Source of the DNA: Pseudomonadota bacterium
Lineage (GTDB): Bacteria; Myxococcota; Myxococcia; Myxococcales; Vulgatibacteraceae
Reading direction: 5' to 3'
Length of the DNA: 14,157 bases
Assembly (NCBI GenBank): GCA_023436385.1
Contig: JAEZJH010000188.1
Span: forward strand, 1 to 14,157
Positions 1 to 6,469 of the stretch are shown here, one piece after another (positions within the stretch are counted from its first letter, which is position 1; the number at the start of each line of letters is the position of its first letter). Both the position numbers and the translations under genes were made by a program. The notes under the pieces are model-generated. The model was not told the origin of the DNA. It was given only the letters and a program-made list of their open reading frames with translations, and did not search any database.

Positions 1-53
1 GCCGCGAGCGCCCGCCGTGCCTCCGCCTCTCCCGCGATCTTCCGTAGCTCCAT
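1..53 (-). CDS. Possible 5' end of a divergent gene, truncated by the window edge
   Basis: Read on the minus strand, an ATG at 53-51 opens a frame that runs off the left edge after 17 codons (MELRKIAGEAEARRALA). It is the only possible start in this frame, because an in-frame TGA lies at 104-102 with no ATG, GTG or TTG in between. A GGAGG sits five bases upstream of the ATG and would serve as a ribosome binding site. Third positions are mostly G or C, as in the rest of the window. The peptide looks helical and charged. I do not recognise a family, and 17 residues are too few to assign one; chance is not excluded. Confidence 0.38.
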   Translation of the reverse strand, partial: MELRKIAGEAEARRALA

Positions 54-279
54 CCGAGCCTCCGTGAGTCGCGCGAGGTTGCAGCAGAGCCGGCGTCCTC
101 GTCATCCCGGTGTCGCTGATGGGTCACGCGGCAACGTAGCGCACCCGTGAACTCCGCATTCTTTTCCCGGACTGCAATCATTTTTGGCTGTGGGCTGGTG
201 TGTTCAAGCGCGATTTCTACAGTTCGCAGCGGTCGCACGACGGCATGGGAGCTGCAACCCAAGAGGGTTTGGTGACCCC
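54..279. other. Spacer upstream of the first minor pilin gene
   Basis: This stretch separates the possible minus-strand gene from the first pilin gene. It is less GC-rich around 160-220, with a T-run at 181-185, so it is the natural place for the promoter of copy 1. I found no convincing -35/-10 pair and no sigma-54 GG-N10-GC element. AGAGGG at 262-267, twelve bases before the ATG at 280, is a weak and rather distant ribosome binding site. Confidence 0.35.
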
Positions 280-909
280 ATGACACACACCCACACGCCC
301 CGCGGATTCACACTGATCGAAGTCCTGGTCATCGTTTCCGTCGCCCTTCTCCTCCTCGGAACCGCCGTCTGGTCGATGGGGGACGTGCTCCCCGGATACC
401 GGGCCAACGCTGCAGCGCAGCGGTTTTCGCTGGACGCGCGGAACGCGCTGGCGATCGCGGCGCGGGCGAACGAGCCGGTGCATCTGGTGCGGATCGCGGA
501 CGCGGCGGGGTGCAGGCAAGCGTATCGGATGGTGCAGGGGGCGGACCCGAGCAGCCCGACGCGCGTGTATGAAACGGTGTGCCTGTCGAGCGAGTATTCC
601 GGCGTGTCGATGGACGCGGCGGGGATCACGGCGCAGGTACGGTGCGCGGACGACCTTCCGGCGACGGCGCTGGTCACGTGTTCGTTCTGCACGGCCGGAT
701 CGCGGCTGACCTTCTATCCGACGGGCGAGGTGGTGGCGATCGCCGCGGGTGGTGGGGTGCAGGCGGGCGGGCACTCGGTGGTTTTCGCGCCGGCCCGGGG
801 CGCGGACCGAAAGCAAAAGGCGATGGCGGTGGCGGTGCGTTCGGGCACGGGGCGGGCACGCATCTACCAGTACGATCCGGCGGCGGCGTCGGGGTGGGCC
901 TGCAAATGA
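280..909 (+). CDS. fimU: GspH/FimT-family minor pilin, FimU-like (copy 1)
   Basis: A minor type IV pilin of 210 residues, expected to be cleaved by prepilin peptidase after G9 (PRG|FTLIEV) and to join the PilV-PilW-PilX priming complex in the inner membrane and pilus tip. The cleavage site, Glu5 of the mature protein (E14) and the following hydrophobic helix (about residues 10-33) are plain. The C-terminal part has the GspH/FimT pattern, including FYPTGEV at 145-151 and a late hydrophobic strand (HSVVFAP). Six cysteines occur after the helix, including a CSFC pair, and all six are kept in the copy 2 homologue. The frame is open upstream to 184, but the ATG at 280 gives a normal nine-residue leader. 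The stop overlaps the pilV start (ATGA), so the two are probably translationally coupled. FimU is preferred over FimT because it directly precedes pilV. Confidence 0.9.
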   Translation: MTHTHTPRGFTLIEVLVIVSVALLLLGTAVWSMGDVLPGYRANAAAQRFSLDARNALAIAARANEPVHLVRIADAAGCRQAYRMVQGADPSSPTRVYETVCLSSEYSGVSMDAAGITAQVRCADDLPATALVTCSFCTAGSRLTFYPTGEVVAIAAGGGVQAGGHSVVFAPARGADRKQKAMAVAVRSGTGRARIYQYDPAAASGWACK

Positions 910-1502
910 TGCGGTCGGCCAGTCGAACCTACTCGCACCTCCCCGCTCGACCGAAGGCCCGGGGCTTCACGCTGATCGAGGTGATGGTGGCGATGGTGAT
1001 CCTCCTCCTCGGGCTCACGGGGACGGCGGGGGCGATCGCCTACTCGCAGAGCCGCGGGGTGACGGCCCGGAAGACGACCACGGCGCAGATGGTGGCCAAC
1101 CAGGTGATCGAGCGACTGCGGCACGAGGTCCGGTACGACGCGGAGCCGACGGCGGCCGGGTGCGGGGGGGAGGAGAACCACGGCTGTGTGGGCTCGGCGG
1201 GGTTCGCCGCCGACACGGCCTGGAAGGCGGAGCGGCTGCCGTATGCGTCGGCTGACGCGGTGGCGGGCGACGGGACGTGCAATCCGGCAGGAATCGAGGA
1301 CGGCGAGACGTATGCGGTGGGGCCGTTCGCGGTCCGGTACGAGCACCAGGACTACCAGGTGTGTTACCGGCTGGACCCGACGGCGACGACGTTGCCGGGG
1401 ATCTCGCCGATCTCGCTGGATGCGCGGGTGAAGGTGTTCTGGCGCACGGGGGACGGCTTCGGGGCCCGCTGGGCGAGCGCGCTGCTCACGGCGGGGAGGT
1501 AG
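906..1502 (+). CDS. pilV: Type IV pilus minor pilin PilV (copy 1)
   Basis: A 198-residue minor pilin that links FimU to PilW/PilX in the tip-priming complex. The type III signal is ARG|FTLIEVMVAM, with cleavage after G20 and mature Glu5 at E25, followed by a hydrophobic helix ending near residue 46. Leader length is long (20) but acceptable. Start choice is between ATG 906, which overlaps the previous stop as ATGA, and ATG 909; only one residue differs, and neither has a good Shine-Dalgarno. Downstream motifs shared with copy 2 are WKAERLPY, CNPxGxxDGxTYxVGP, VCYRLDP and a C-terminal strand with VKVFWR. Four cysteines lie in the globular part and are matched in copy 2. The name rests on the N-terminal signature, size and position between FimU and PilW. 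Ala and Gly codons are strikingly GCG and GGG. Confidence 0.88.
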   Translation: MMRSASRTYSHLPARPKARGFTLIEVMVAMVILLLGLTGTAGAIAYSQSRGVTARKTTTAQMVANQVIERLRHEVRYDAEPTAAGCGGEENHGCVGSAGFAADTAWKAERLPYASADAVAGDGTCNPAGIEDGETYAVGPFAVRYEHQDYQVCYRLDPTATTLPGISPISLDARVKVFWRTGDGFGARWASALLTAGR

Positions 1503-1505
1503 CGC

Positions 1506-2600
1506 ATGCACCGGAACGCACGCATGCGGGTTCGCCGCCGGGACGCGGGGTTCACGCTGATCGAGCTGATGATCGCGGGGACGCTGTCGGCGCTGGTGGT
1601 CTTCGGGGCGTTCATCGCGCTGACGGGGGTACAGGTCGCGGCGGCGACGCAGAACCGGACGGTGGACCTGGTCTCGCAGGGGCGCATCGCGCTGGAACTG
1701 ATCGGGAAGGACATCCGGATGGCGGGGGACTCGGTGAACGACCTCCCGGCGCCGTGTCTCGGGGGGATGGCGGACCCGGAGTCGAGCTGGGGCTGCCCGG
1801 CGATCCTCGAGCCGCATCCCTGGCGGATCGTGCTCGCCCGGAACGCATGGGGCGCCGGGGCGGACGGGATCCCGGGGACGACGGACGACGTGCCGGATCC
1901 GGTGACGCCCTTCGCCCAGAAGCCGGCGAACGTGACGGCGTACGAGTTCCAGCCGACGACGGCGCTCACCACGTATGCGGACGGGCGCCAGGGGTATCTG
2001 GGGAAGCTCGTCCGCATCGAGAACCCGCTGCGCTTTCCGGGAGGAACGGGCACGGCGACGACGACGGTGCTCCTCGAGAACGTGCTCCTCGACGACCGGA
2101 TGGTGGTGGACCCGGCGGCGCCGACCACCGGGGACCCGCGGTTCGCGCACGCGCTCTTCCTCTATGGCGTGCTCTCGACGGCGCCGAACGAGTTCGCGGG
2201 GGACGAGACGTTCGTAAACCGCACCACGCGGGAGGGCTCGTTCCTCCTCCCGCCGGTGCGCTTCTTCGAGATCGCCGGGACGACGCTCCCGGCGCTGCCC
2301 ACCACCCCGCCCTTCCGGCCGACGACGCACGCCTTCGAGATCGTCGGGCTGAAGGCGGACGGGACGGCGCAGGACGAACTTCAGGCCTCCGTCGACAACG
2401 AGGACGCCCTCCAGTTCGTGCTGGCCCGGAACCGCATCCGCACGGTGCGGGTGGCGTTCAAGGTGGTGGCGGCGAAGGACGATCCCAACTTCACCGGCGG
2501 GTTCGACCTCGATCCGGACACGCCGGGGACGGCGCCGGTGTATCCCTTCGAGAGCACCTTCGAGCTGAAGGTGTTCTCGACGGTGCTCGACGACGCCTGA
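1506..2600 (+). CDS. pilW: Type IV pilus minor pilin PilW (copy 1)
   Basis: A 364-residue PilW-type minor pilin, the largest of the four, expected to sit next to PilX and PilY1 at the pilus tip. The signal is DAG|FTLIELMIAG, with cleavage after G15 and mature Glu5 at E20. The start at 1506 has GGGAGG at 1494-1499 six bases upstream; the in-frame ATG at 1524 has no comparable site. Two cysteines (in PAPCLGG and WGCPAI) are conserved in copy 2 and probably form one disulphide. An acidic, glycine-rich GADGIPGTTDD segment follows and is also conserved. The C-terminal half has a RIRTVRVAFK strand and a closing STFELKVFST, typical of PilW-like proteins in these clusters. It begins three bases after the pilV stop, in one transcription unit. 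Unlike copy 2, it is followed by a 171-nt gap before pilX. Confidence 0.88.
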   Translation: MHRNARMRVRRRDAGFTLIELMIAGTLSALVVFGAFIALTGVQVAAATQNRTVDLVSQGRIALELIGKDIRMAGDSVNDLPAPCLGGMADPESSWGCPAILEPHPWRIVLARNAWGAGADGIPGTTDDVPDPVTPFAQKPANVTAYEFQPTTALTTYADGRQGYLGKLVRIENPLRFPGGTGTATTTVLLENVLLDDRMVVDPAAPTTGDPRFAHALFLYGVLSTAPNEFAGDETFVNRTTREGSFLLPPVRFFEIAGTTLPALPTTPPFRPTTHAFEIVGLKADGTAQDELQASVDNEDALQFVLARNRIRTVRVAFKVVAAKDDPNFTGGFDLDPDTPGTAPVYPFESTFELKVFSTVLDDA

Positions 2601-2705
2601 CGGGGACGGCGATCCTCGGTCCACCGGTCCCACCGACACCTCCACCGCAACCTTTTCGGGGGCCGACGCGCTCGTTGCGGCTGTGGGCGCGGGTATTCCG
2701 TAGCC

Positions 2706-2715
2706 GTTCCGGAAC
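2706..2715. repeat. 10-bp perfect palindrome GTTCCGGAAC between pilW and pilX (copy 1)
   Basis: GTTCCGGAAC is a perfect palindrome in the 171-nt pilW-pilX spacer, 13 bases before a second dyad. Short palindromes are common by chance in GC-rich DNA, so a regulatory role is only a possibility. Confidence 0.25.
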
Positions 2716-2727
2716 CTTACATCTCCC

Positions 2728-2743
2728 TCCCATGGGCATGGGA
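2728..2743. promoter_or_regulatory. Operator-like inverted repeat upstream of pilX (copy 1)
   Basis: TCCCATG and CATGGGA are perfect 7-bp inverted arms separated by GG. The element lies 28 bases before the pilX ATG at 2772, in the only sizeable gap inside copy 1. It could be an operator for a dimeric regulator or an mRNA stem near the ribosome binding site. No regulator is recognised and no clear -35/-10 pair accompanies it. Confidence 0.3.
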
Positions 2744-2757
2744 CCTGCACCCGTTCG

Positions 2758-2763
2758 GCGAGG
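2758..2763 (+). promoter_or_regulatory. Ribosome binding site deciding the pilX start (copy 1)
   Basis: GCGAGG lies eight bases before ATG 2772. Two in-frame GTG codons at 2763 and 2766 overlap or touch this site and so are unlikely starts. Confidence 0.55.
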
Positions 2764-2771
2764 TGGTGCCC

Positions 2772-3296
2772 ATGAACTGTACCCACACGGACCGCGGCTT
2801 CAGCCTGCTGATCGTTCTTCTCGCCCTGGTGGTGATCGGACTCCTGAGCATCACCGCGGTGGTGCTGGCCACGTCGGACGCGGGGGCGGCGGGAGCCCGG
2901 GCCAACCGGGCGGCGGCGCTGGCGGCGGCGGAAGCGGGGCTGGCGGCCTACACCGGCAACTTCTCGCCCTCGGTGGACTGCGCGCTGCCGGCCGGCACGG
3001 TGCTGGTGCAGGGCGACGCGCCGGCGATCGAGACCAACGGGGAGCCGGGCGCGGACCTCCGGCCCTCGTTCACGGTGACGGTGGGGGCGATCCAGACCTC
3101 GGCGGAGAGCTGCAACGTGCTCTCCCGCGGGGTGATCGCCGATGCGTCGGGACACATCCTCGGCGAGGCGCTGCTCAACGGCACGGTGCGGATCGAGGCC
3201 CGGGAGACGGGCTACGGCGGCCAGAAGGACTCGGGACCCCGGGCGACGGGGACGGACCTGGCCGGACGCACCGGCTTCGGCACCTCGCCGCTCTAG
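2772..3296 (+). CDS. pilX: Type IV pilus minor pilin PilX (copy 1)
   Basis: A 174-residue PilX-type minor pilin. Cleavage is expected after G9 (DRG|FSLLIVLL). Mature position 5 is Ile, not Glu, as usual for PilX and GspK proteins, which sit at the very tip because they need not pair with a subunit ahead. The hydrophobic helix runs from about residue 10 to 33, and is followed by an Ala-rich amphipathic helix (RAAALAAAEAGLAAY) typical of the PilX N-terminal family. Two cysteines (NVDC-type and ESCNV) remain in the mature protein and match copy 2; a third, C3, is in the leader and is removed. The C-terminal pattern GYGGQKDSGPxxTGTD recurs in copy 2. The start at 2772 is chosen from its ribosome binding site. 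pilY1 follows after eight bases, so co-translation with the adhesin is likely. Confidence 0.87.
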   Translation: MNCTHTDRGFSLLIVLLALVVIGLLSITAVVLATSDAGAAGARANRAAALAAAEAGLAAYTGNFSPSVDCALPAGTVLVQGDAPAIETNGEPGADLRPSFTVTVGAIQTSAESCNVLSRGVIADASGHILGEALLNGTVRIEARETGYGGQKDSGPRATGTDLAGRTGFGTSPL

Positions 3297-3300
3297 GAGG
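3295..3300 (+). promoter_or_regulatory. Strong ribosome binding site of pilY1 (copy 1)
   Basis: AGGAGG overlaps the pilX stop codon (TAG at 3294-3296) and precedes ATG 3305 by four bases. It fixes the pilY1 start, which matters because the same frame is open for about 2 kb upstream. Confidence 0.7.
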
Positions 3301-3304
3301 ACAC

Positions 3305-6300
3305 ATGCGACACATCCGACCGCTCCTCCTCGTCGCGCTCCTCGGCCTCCCCGCCGGCGCCGGGGCGGATTACCTCTACGCCGCCTTCCAGGACGCGACG
3401 AAGCCCTACGTGATGATCGTGGCGGACTCGTCGGGGTCGATGACCACGGCCGACTACGACAGGACGACGAACCAGTGCCTCTTCGGCGGCACCTGGGGCG
3501 CCTGCAACTCGCGGCGGGACGCACTCCGGGACGCGCTGGTCAACCTGGTGGGAGAGCTGGACGGCGCCGGGGTGGGCCTCATCCACTTCGCGAACGAGAC
3601 GCTCGCGAGCTGCGGAGACGCGGGCTGCGGCGCCCGGTGGATCGCCTCGCCGGACGGGACCTCCTGGGACTCCACCCGCGACCAGCGGACGGTGCTCCTC
3701 GAGGCGATCGAGAACCTCCCCGCCGCCGGGAACTCGCCGATCGCGGCGTCGCTCGAGGAGGCGAAGGGCCGGCTCGCGGCGATCGCCCGAGACGACCCCT
3801 ACTACGCCTGCCGCGACTACTACGTGATCGTCCTCACCGACGACGGGGACACCTGCTGCGGCGCCCCTGCGGCGAAGGCGGAGGAGCTCCGCTCGGTGCC
3901 GGTGACGGGCAAGACGAACCTCGACATCCGCACCTTCGTGATCGGCCTCGGCGAAACGGACACGTCGACCCGGGAGGCGCTGGACGCGATCGCCCGCGCC
4001 GGCGGCACCTCCCGGACTAGCGACGACTGGGAGTGCTGGGTCCCCGGGGTGGGCAACGGCAGCTCGTCCTGCAGCTCGGGCACGGCGATGTATGCGGACT
4101 CCACCGCCGCCCTGAAGCAGGGCCTGGACACGGTGCTCGGCTCGATCCAGACGGGCATCTACACCACCATGGCGCCGGTGATCGGCACGGCCCCGCAGGT
4201 TGCCTCGGAGGTGGATGCGGTGGCCCGGAACCTGATGACCTTCACCGCGTTCCGGAACCCCGGCTACCAGGGACACGTCTACGGGCTCCGGCTCTTCGAG
4301 GAGGCGAAGGACGACACCGGCCAGCGCCTGGGCACCTGGCGGTTCACGGACTTCGAGGAGATGGACCTCGACGCCTGCGGCACGGAGGGAAACGCCTGTG
4401 TCTTCGACGCGGGGAAGCGGCTCTACGACCGGGTGCGCACCACCGGCAACCCGCGGAAGATCTTCACCGGCACGCCGGGGCGGGCGGAGCGCTGGGACGA
4501 GAACGGCGCCTCGACCACCAACACGCGCAAGGGCCTCACCCTGCGGATGAATCGCGATCCGGTGTGGCTCCCGGACGACACGGTGGGCGCCGGGCGCCTC
4601 CGGACCGTGTTCCTGAAGGCGGCCTCCTACGACCCGATCGACGACTTCTTCACCTACGGCAACACGGAGGTCGCCGCAGTCCACCGGGAGGCGGCCTGGC
4701 GGCTCACCCGCCTCACCGCCACCGACTCCACGCAGCGCCAGACCATCCTCGGCTGGCTCCACGGCCGCCCGTCGCTCCGCTCCTGGCCGCTGGGCGACCC
4801 CTACCACGCCGGCGCGGCGATGGCGGAGCCGCCGCCGTACCCGTACCGGACCCTGGGGTATTCCGAATACAAGCAAGAGCTCCGGGCCCGGCCGTACATG
4901 GTCTACGTGCCGGCGAACGACGGGATGATCCACGCCTTCCACGCCGGCCCGGACCTGGAGATGATGCAGCAGGCCCGGCGGGAGGAGCCGACCTGCACCG
5001 ATCCCGAGCGCTGGTGTGCGGGCGACGAGGCCTGGGCGTATCTCCCGGTGAGCCTGATCGCCCGCACCGCCTTCGAGGTCCTGGGCGGCGCGCAGCGCTT
5101 CTTCTCGATGGACCTCTCCTGCCGCATCGACGACATGCTGGTGACCGACGTCCGCTCCGGCGACGGCTACGACTGCACCAAAGACACCGCCGACCCCGAC
5201 CTCTGCGGCTGGCGCACGGTGCTCCTCTGTGGCCAGGGCTGGGGAGGGAGCTGGTTCGTCGCGGTGGATGTCTCCCGGCCCCTCGAGCCCCACCCGCTCT
5301 GGGAGATGACCTACGACGACGGCGCCAAGGGCCTCGGCCGCACCTGGTCGCTCCCCGGGATCGCTCTCCTGGAGATCGACGGCCTGCCGCGCTGGGTGGC
5401 AGTGGGCGGGAACGGCTACAACACCGACCTCAAGGACGGGAAGGGGAACGCCCGGTCGGTGTATCGCTACCTGAACCTCCCCTTCGCCGGGCCCTTCGCG
5501 CACCACGGCGACGGCGCCGCCGGCGACGCCGCCCATGTGTACGCCTTCGACGTGGCCACGGGACAGATCCTCAAGCGCTTCGACACCGGCGCCCTGGGCT
5601 CGGTGGTGGCCGACGTCCCGGCGGTGGACGTCGACCGGGACGGCTTCACGGAGGTCGCCTACGTCGGCGGCTGGTCGGGGAGCATCGGCCGCGTCGCCTT
5701 CGGCGGCGAGAGCGGCAACCGGGCCAGCGAGCGCCCCGGTTCGTGGTCCTACTGCCCCGGCCTGTTCAAGTTCGGCGGGAACCACCCGGTGGCGAGCCGC
5801 CCGGCGGTGATGCTCGACCCGCTGGTGAACGAGCGGGTGTATCTGATCGCCGCCTCCGGCCGGGACATGGGCACCTATCCCGACGAGGCCAAGAACGAGC
5901 CCGCCTCCTACGACCTCGACGGCTGGTATTTCACCGACACCGGCGGCGTCGCCTGCGCCGCCTGCAGCGCCAAGGGCGGCAACGGGAACATGTGCAAGAC
6001 CAACACCGGCCTGCGCATGAACGGCCTCTTCAACCAGGGCGAGGGGAAGCGGCGCCTGATGGGCGCGCCGATCCTCGCCGGCCAGTCCGACGGGAGCCGC
6101 TGGCTCTCCTTCACCGCCTGGGATCCCCCCTCGACCGCCTGCGGCGCCGACGGCGAGGGCGCGCTCTACTGCCTCGAGTTCTCCACCGACCCCGCCTCCT
6201 GCACCTTCTGCGGCGACCTCAACGACGACGGCACCACCGACCAGCACGACGAGTCGATCGTCTTCTCCGACCGCATCCCGCCCCCGCCCAACTCGGCGGA

Positions 6301-6469
6301 CGGCCAGATCTACGTGGTCGACGACGGGGTGATTCGCGTCGCCAACCAGGACGGTACCGGCGCCGGCGTCTCCGGCGGGACCCCGCACCCGAACTCGCAG
6401 GCCCCCCGGCGCCTGGTGGTATCGTGGCGCGAGGTCTTCCCCTCGCCGACCACCGGAGCCTCGCCGTGA
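3305..6469 (+). CDS. pilY1: Type IV pilus tip adhesin PilY1 with vWA domain (copy 1)
   Basis: A 1054-residue secreted adhesin that caps the pilus with the minor pilins, promotes pilus assembly and mediates surface contact. A Sec signal peptide ends at A21 (AGAGA|DYLY). A vWA-like domain covers about residues 33-285: MIDAS D41-x-S43-x-S45, a Ser in the third metal-ligand position (S144, in GNSPIA) and D179 (VLTDD), followed by a vicinal pair C184-C185. A linker of about residues 370-485 leads to the PilY1/PilC C-terminal beta-propeller, opening at PANDGMIHAFHAG near 535. Two EF-hand-like calcium loops are visible: D775-x-D777-x-D779-G-x-x-E783 and D971-x-N973-x-D975-G-x-x-D979. Many cysteines suggest disulphides. 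The protein ends in VSWREVFPSP. The start has AGGAGG at 3295-3300. Its stop overlaps the lipoprotein start (GTGA). The best-known homologues carry the Ca site in the propeller and use it to switch adhesion and retraction. Confidence 0.92.
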   Translation: MRHIRPLLLVALLGLPAGAGADYLYAAFQDATKPYVMIVADSSGSMTTADYDRTTNQCLFGGTWGACNSRRDALRDALVNLVGELDGAGVGLIHFANETLASCGDAGCGARWIASPDGTSWDSTRDQRTVLLEAIENLPAAGNSPIAASLEEAKGRLAAIARDDPYYACRDYYVIVLTDDGDTCCGAPAAKAEELRSVPVTGKTNLDIRTFVIGLGETDTSTREALDAIARAGGTSRTSDDWECWVPGVGNGSSSCSSGTAMYADSTAALKQGLDTVLGSIQTGIYTTMAPVIGTAPQVASEVDAVARNLMTFTAFRNPGYQGHVYGLRLFEEAKDDTGQRLGTWRFTDFEEMDLDACGTEGNACVFDAGKRLYDRVRTTGNPRKIFTGTPGRAERWDENGASTTNTRKGLTLRMNRDPVWLPDDTVGAGRLRTVFLKAASYDPIDDFFTYGNTEVAAVHREAAWRLTRLTATDSTQRQTILGWLHGRPSLRSWPLGDPYHAGAAMAEPPPYPYRTLGYSEYKQELRARPYMVYVPANDGMIHAFHAGPDLEMMQQARREEPTCTDPERWCAGDEAWAYLPVSLIARTAFEVLGGAQRFFSMDLSCRIDDMLVTDVRSGDGYDCTKDTADPDLCGWRTVLLCGQGWGGSWFVAVDVSRPLEPHPLWEMTYDDGAKGLGRTWSLPGIALLEIDGLPRWVAVGGNGYNTDLKDGKGNARSVYRYLNLPFAGPFAHHGDGAAGDAAHVYAFDVATGQILKRFDTGALGSVVADVPAVDVDRDGFTEVAYVGGWSGSIGRVAFGGESGNRASERPGSWSYCPGLFKFGGNHPVASRPAVMLDPLVNERVYLIAASGRDMGTYPDEAKNEPASYDLDGWYFTDTGGVACAACSAKGGNGNMCKTNTGLRMNGLFNQGEGKRRLMGAPILAGQSDGSRWLSFTAWDPPSTACGADGEGALYCLEFSTDPASCTFCGDLNDDGTTDQHDESIVFSDRIPPPPNSADGQIYVVDDGVIRVANQDGTGAGVSGGTPHPNSQAPRRLVVSWREVFPSPTTGASP

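Noticed and set aside
181..223. Possible sigma-54 or sigma-70 promoter before the first pilin
   Set aside because: The GG at 186-187 is not followed by GC at the required distance, and no -35/-10 pair with proper spacing was found.
1277..3304. Upstream extension of the pilY1 frame over pilV, pilW and pilX
   Set aside because: The frame happens to stay open, but the signal peptide, the AGGAGG at 3295-3300 and the pilX stop all put the start at 3305.
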